From JAHHLP01 sp041609895 (GTDB lineage: Bacteria; Bacteroidota; Rhodothermia; Rhodothermales; JABDKH01): DNA of 9,670 nucleotides. Position 1 is the first letter of the stretch; every line of letters begins with the position of its first letter. Both the position numbers and the translations under genes were made by a program. Below are positions 6,705-9,670 of the stretch, in pieces. The stretch is from assembly GCA_041609895.1 (NCBI GenBank), contig JBFIPX010000120.1, positions 1 to 9,670 of the forward strand, given 5' to 3'. Under the pieces are notes generated by a model. That model did no database searches and was not told the origin of the DNA. It was given only the letters and a program-made list of their open reading frames with translations.

Positions 6705-9098
6705 TCAGGAACTCAAGTCAACGTCACCGTCTGCAGCTACTTCGGACGGCAGCATTCCGAACGTCTGTTTGAAGATCTTCGAGAAATGGGCGGCATCGCG
6801 GAAGCCAACGGCATACGCCACCTCTGTGACATTGCCGGTACGCCGCTTCAGTAGCTGGGCGGCCCTTCGCAGTCGCATAAGGCGAATGAACCCGGCAGCC
6901 GAAAGGCCAGCGATGTTCTTCATCTTCCGCTGGAGCTGCCGAGAGCTAAGTGCAACCTCGTCAGCCAACCAGTCTACTCCGAAGTTTGAATCGCCGATGT
7001 GGTCCTCCACGATCTCCCGGACGCGATCAAGAAAAACCTGGTCCAGAGACGGAACGTCAACGGGCGACGGTATGGCCGCATCGGAGATTGGTTGAGTTCG
7101 CACCAACCGACGTATCTCAATCAGATTCTCCACACGGGCAAGGAGTTCGCGAGCGCTAAATGGCTTTGACATGTAGTCGTCTGCTCCGGCCTTGAGTCCC
7201 TCGATCCTGCTTTCATCGTCGGCGCGAGCCGTGAGCAGGACGACCGGGATGTCTGACAGCTCGGGGTCCTTTCTGAGGTGTCGACAGAATTCGATACCAT
7301 CCATTCGCGGCATCATGACATCGCAAATGACCAGGTCGGGGCGCTCGGACTTGATCTGGGACAGAGCATCCGCACCGTCTTCCGCCTCGACCACACGATA
7401 AGTTTCCTTCAGGCGGTTGCGGATATAGCCGCGGACGTCGACGTCGTTGTCGACGACCAATATGATTGGTGCACTTGCCGAGGCAACACCTTCTTCGTCC
7501 TGCGATTCGGTGATGTTCTCATCGTGACGTTGGTCGACGGGATGTACTCGTCCGGCTCGTGATGAGGACGGTTCGGCGAATCGGTGCCCTGAAGGCCATC
7601 GAACACTGAATTCGCTGCCGAAACCAACCTCGCTTTCTACGCGCACTTCACCACCATGCAATTCCACCAGCTCTCGAGCAAGGGCAAGGCCAAGTCCCGT
7701 TCCCTCGAAGGCGTAGGAATCCTCTTGGTCCGACTGATGAAAGCGATCAAAAATCTTTTCAATCTCAGCAGCCGAAATTCCGGGTCCGGTGTCGCGGACG
7801 GCGATGCACACGTTCTCGTGGTCATCATCTTCTTGTACGAACAAACGGATGCGAACCGAACCGCCCTCGGGCGTGAACTTAAGTGCGTTCGACAAGAGGT
7901 TGTAAACGACCTTCTCAATTGCGTCCGGGTCGAAGTTTGCCTCCAGGCTTTCCGCATCCGTCTCGAACGTCAGTGCAATGCCACGCCTTTTTGCAAGGTC
8001 GGCAAATGTCCCGACGATCGGAGCGAGAAATGCGACAACGTCGGTAGACTTTGGCCGCAGCCGAACGGCACCGGCGTCGAGTTTTGAGAGGTCAAGAAGG
8101 TCGTTGACGAGGTGCAGTAAGCGTTGGCTACTCGACTCAACAATCGTAAGCTGATTCGAGAAGTCGACGGGCAGTTCACCGTATTCACCATCCAGCGCAT
8201 CCTGCACCGGCCCCATGATCAGCGTAAGCGGGGTCCGAAACTCATGACTTATGTTCGCAAAGAACCGATCCTTTAGTCTCTCTGCGTCCGCGAGTTTTTG
8301 CGCCTGTTCCATGGTCAGCGCCTGCTCGACCTCGAGCGCTCGCGCATGCTCCTCTGCTCTTGTCTTCTCATTCTGAAGTTCACGCGCCCTCACTTCAAGA
8401 TCACTTGCGTAGCCTGCGACCTGCTGCTTCAGTCGCTCCGCTTGCGTACGCGCCAGATATTGTTCGTAGCGCGTTGTGTAGAGCAGCAGGCTAATTCCGG
8501 TCAGGACAACGGACGCGATGAACATGAACGGAAGTTGCTCGGGAACAATGCCTGCTGAGTGAACGCCCGGAAGGGCAAAGGCTGACTCTCCAAAAAAGAC
8601 AACAATTGCCACTGCTATTGTCATAAAAAACGTCTGGAGGGGGCGCAGCATGAGCGCCCCGACGGCCACCAGCATGAAGAGGGTCGGGTATGCCGGCGAA
8701 AAGGAGACGTCTCCTCCCTGCACATCGTCAAATACGCTTGCGGCTGAAACGATTACAGCGATGGCAACACCGACCCATCTGCCCGTAGACGCGGGGGCCC
8801 GCAGCCGATACATTGTAATCATTACTACTCCGACCCCGGCCACGAGCAGCTTGTCCCACAGAACAACGAACTCTTTCGTGGCGGCCGGCTGGGGAAAGTA
8901 CAGAACGGCCTCTTTTCCAAGCAGTCCCAGGTTGACAGACAGGTACAGCGCCACCGCGAGCAAGGCCAGGACGCCGGCAGTAAGCAGCCCCCTCCGGCAT
9001 AATTCATCTACAGTCGACCGAAAGCCCTCCTCTCTTTCCCATGCGGAAGGCTTCAACAACCCGGCTTGCAGTCTGCGAAACGACTCCTTGAGCTTCAT
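6705..9098 (-). CDS. Six-TM hybrid sensor histidine kinase / response regulator / AraC-family DNA-binding protein
   Basis: A one-protein signalling chain of 797 aa. Six hydrophobic segments fall at about 35-57, 80-98, 107-123, 138-152, 153-171 and 189-208, with no large periplasmic domain. An alanine/glutamate-rich coiled coil (about 212-276) leads to the HisKA dimerisation helix with FANISHEFRTPLTLI (H285 the phospho-acceptor). The HATPase domain follows: N box NLLSNALKF (400-408), G1 RDTGPGI (435-441), F box FDRFHQ (450-455) and G2 GTGLGLAL (466-473). A linker (about 505-543) precedes a receiver domain with D550 and D552, phospho-acceptor D593, T623 and K645. The C-terminus (about 687-787) is an AraC-type double helix-turn-helix. 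All catalytic residues are present. AAAGG lies 8 bases before the ATG. The output domain implies it binds DNA itself while membrane-anchored; neither ligand nor regulon can be read from the sequence. No separate response regulator is adjacent. Confidence 0.95.
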   Translation of the reverse strand: MKLKESFRRLQAGLLKPSAWEREEGFRSTVDELCRRGLLTAGVLALLAVALYLSVNLGLLGKEAVLYFPQPAATKEFVVLWDKLLVAGVGVVMITMYRLRAPASTGRWVGVAIAVIVSAASVFDDVQGGDVSFSPAYPTLFMLVAVGALMLRPLQTFFMTIAVAIVVFFGESAFALPGVHSAGIVPEQLPFMFIASVVLTGISLLLYTTRYEQYLARTQAERLKQQVAGYASDLEVRARELQNEKTRAEEHARALEVEQALTMEQAQKLADAERLKDRFFANISHEFRTPLTLIMGPVQDALDGEYGELPVDFSNQLTIVESSSQRLLHLVNDLLDLSKLDAGAVRLRPKSTDVVAFLAPIVGTFADLAKRRGIALTFETDAESLEANFDPDAIEKVVYNLLSNALKFTPEGGSVRIRLFVQEDDDHENVCIAVRDTGPGISAAEIEKIFDRFHQSDQEDSYAFEGTGLGLALARELVELHGGEVRVESEVGFGSEFSVRWPSGHRFAEPSSSRAGRVHPVDQRHDENITESQDEEGVASASAPIILVVDNDVDVRGYIRNRLKETYRVVEAEDGADALSQIKSERPDLVICDVMMPRMDGIEFCRHLRKDPELSDIPVVLLTARADDESRIEGLKAGADDYMSKPFSARELLARVENLIEIRRLVRTQPISDAAIPSPVDVPSLDQVFLDRVREIVEDHIGDSNFGVDWLADEVALSSRQLQRKMKNIAGLSAAGFIRLMRLRRAAQLLKRRTGNVTEVAYAVGFRDAAHFSKIFKQTFGMLPSEVAADGDVDLSS

Positions 9099-9143
9099 AT
9101 GTCCGGCCTTTCTGTGGAACGATATACCACTCGTTCATCCATA

Positions 9144-9178
9144 GGCCTTCGGCGGCGAATCGGCCAGCCCTCAGGGCT
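9144..9178. repeat. Two adjacent inverted repeats upstream of the hybrid kinase
   Basis: The first dyad is GGCC-TTCG-GCGG-CGAA-TC-GGCC (9144-9165): an 8-bp stem with a two-base bulge. The second, directly abutting, is AGCCC-TCA-GGGCT (9166-9178): a 5-bp stem. Both are 46 to 80 bases upstream of the kinase ATG on the minus strand. Neither has a T-tract, so they look more like leader structure or protein-binding dyads than terminators. Confidence 0.4.
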
Positions 9179-9188
9179 CACCTTACGA

Positions 9189-9236
9189 CAATCCGTCGTC
9201 TTGCACCAGTTGCGTGCACAAACGACCCGACGATTG
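9189..9236. repeat. Nested inverted repeat downstream of the EEP gene
   Basis: Outer arms CAATC-C-GTCG (9189-9198) and CGACGATTG (9228-9236) pair over 9 bp with one bulged base. They enclose a second hairpin, TGCAC-CAGTTGC-GTGCA (9202-9218, 5-bp stem). It sits in the spacer between the EEP stop codon and the kinase start. No T-tract follows it on the minus strand. Its role is unknown: a 3'-end structure, a regulatory dyad or a small structured RNA. Confidence 0.35.
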
Positions 9237-9298
9237 CCGGGCCGTGTGCGAAGTGCAGACCGTCGAGCAACCATATTCTCCCACCACTGGCTCTTCGT

Positions 9299-9670
9299 CT
9301 AATCCGTCCAGGCGCTTGCCGGAGCGCGCAACGTCGCAACAACTCCCACGTGATCCGACGGCCAGAGACCCGATTCAGTGACATCCGAAGGTTCATCTCC
9401 CGGCAAATCCATAAACACCGATCCAAGTCCGTCATGCCCGTGCGCAGCGTTGGCAGACTTGTACAGAATCAGATCAATACGAAGGTCCGGAATACGGCCG
9501 TATCCGCGTAAGTCGTCCGGGAAGCAGCATGTGTAGCCCTCTCCCATCCCCGGCCGGACATTTACGTCCCACAGGTCCAGTAATCCGGACCCGACCAATG
9601 CCTCGTAACCCGGCCAACCCGGTCCGGTATTGAGGTCCCCGATGACCACAACGGGCATTTCAAGACCTTC
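9299..9670 (-). CDS. Endonuclease/exonuclease/phosphatase (EEP) family protein, C-terminal part
   Basis: The last 123 codons of a minus-strand gene that continues past the right edge. The frame is open to base 9670, so the internal ATG at 9658 is not a real start. The three C-terminal EEP metal-dependent phosphodiesterase motifs are present: VVVIGDLNTGP (catalytic Asp and Asn), RIDLILYK (the conserved Asp before the last strands) and WPSDHVGVVATL (the SDH catalytic Asp-His pair). Spacing between motifs matches the exonuclease III/DNase I/sphingomyelinase fold. Full members usually have 250-350 residues, so about half is missing and any signal peptide is unseen. Substrate cannot be assigned; nucleic acid, phospholipid or sugar-phosphate activity are all possible. 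The motif context does not look like canonical XthA. It is co-directional with the kinase but separated by a structured spacer of about 200 bases, so a shared transcript is uncertain. Confidence 0.88.
   Translation of the reverse strand, partial: EGLEMPVVVIGDLNTGPGWPGYEALVGSGLLDLWDVNVRPGMGEGYTCCFPDDLRGYGRIPDLRIDLILYKSANAAHGHDGLGSVFMDLPGDEPSDVTESGLWPSDHVGVVATLRAPASAWTD

Noticed and set aside
9066..9302. 78-residue plus-strand ORF across the kinase start and spacer
   Set aside because: Very arginine-rich, no ribosome binding site, overlaps the kinase N-terminus and the structured spacer; likely chance.

Overview
The window looks like ordinary chromosome from a Gram-negative bacterium with moderately high GC. 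Three genes point to the Bacteroidota/Rhodothermota side, possibly a Rhodothermales-like organism. These are a secreted protein at the left edge that opens like a TonB-dependent receptor or carboxypeptidase-regulatory-like protein, a histidine kinase fused through a receiver to an AraC-type DNA-binding domain, and a POT peptide transporter. The lineage is inferred from gene types only; no rRNA or other phylogenetic marker was compared.

Layout from left to right: (1) 1-137, minus strand, the first 45 codons of an exported protein running off the left edge, with a strong ribosome binding site. (2) 379-4197, minus strand, a compact three-gene run transcribed right to left: POT-family proton/oligopeptide symporter (2653-4197), dUTPase dut (2140-2601) and periplasmic gamma-glutamyltransferase ggt (379-2136), with gaps of 51 and 3 bases. 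(3) 4198-4401, the divergent intergenic region between the transporter and aspS. It holds a plus-strand intrinsic-terminator-like hairpin with a T7 tract and a second strong hairpin whose minus strand resembles a tRNA T-arm. (4) 4402-6652, plus strand, aspartyl-tRNA synthetase aspS followed after 4 bases by a short, divergent family-I inorganic-pyrophosphatase-like gene. (5) 6705-9098, minus strand, a six-TM hybrid histidine kinase/receiver/AraC protein, convergent with the previous operon and separated from it by a GNRA-capped hairpin. (6) 9102-9298, a 197-base spacer containing three successive inverted repeats. (7) 9299-9670, minus strand, the C-terminal part of an endonuclease/exonuclease/phosphatase (EEP) family protein running off the right edge.

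Functional reading: GGT plus a di/tripeptide symporter would fit stepwise use of glutathione or other gamma-glutamyl peptides (periplasmic cleavage, then uptake of the released dipeptide). The dUTPase between them is housekeeping and has no obvious link. AspRS produces pyrophosphate, so a pyrophosphatase-like partner is suggestive, but that protein has lost several canonical catalytic positions. The kinase combines sensing, phosphotransfer and transcription control in one polypeptide; its targets are not visible here. I found no CRISPR array, insertion sequence, prophage gene, tRNA or rRNA gene, or defence system. Nothing in the window can be claimed as a new system; the most notable items are the degenerate pyrophosphatase, the aspS leader structures and the sensor architecture.
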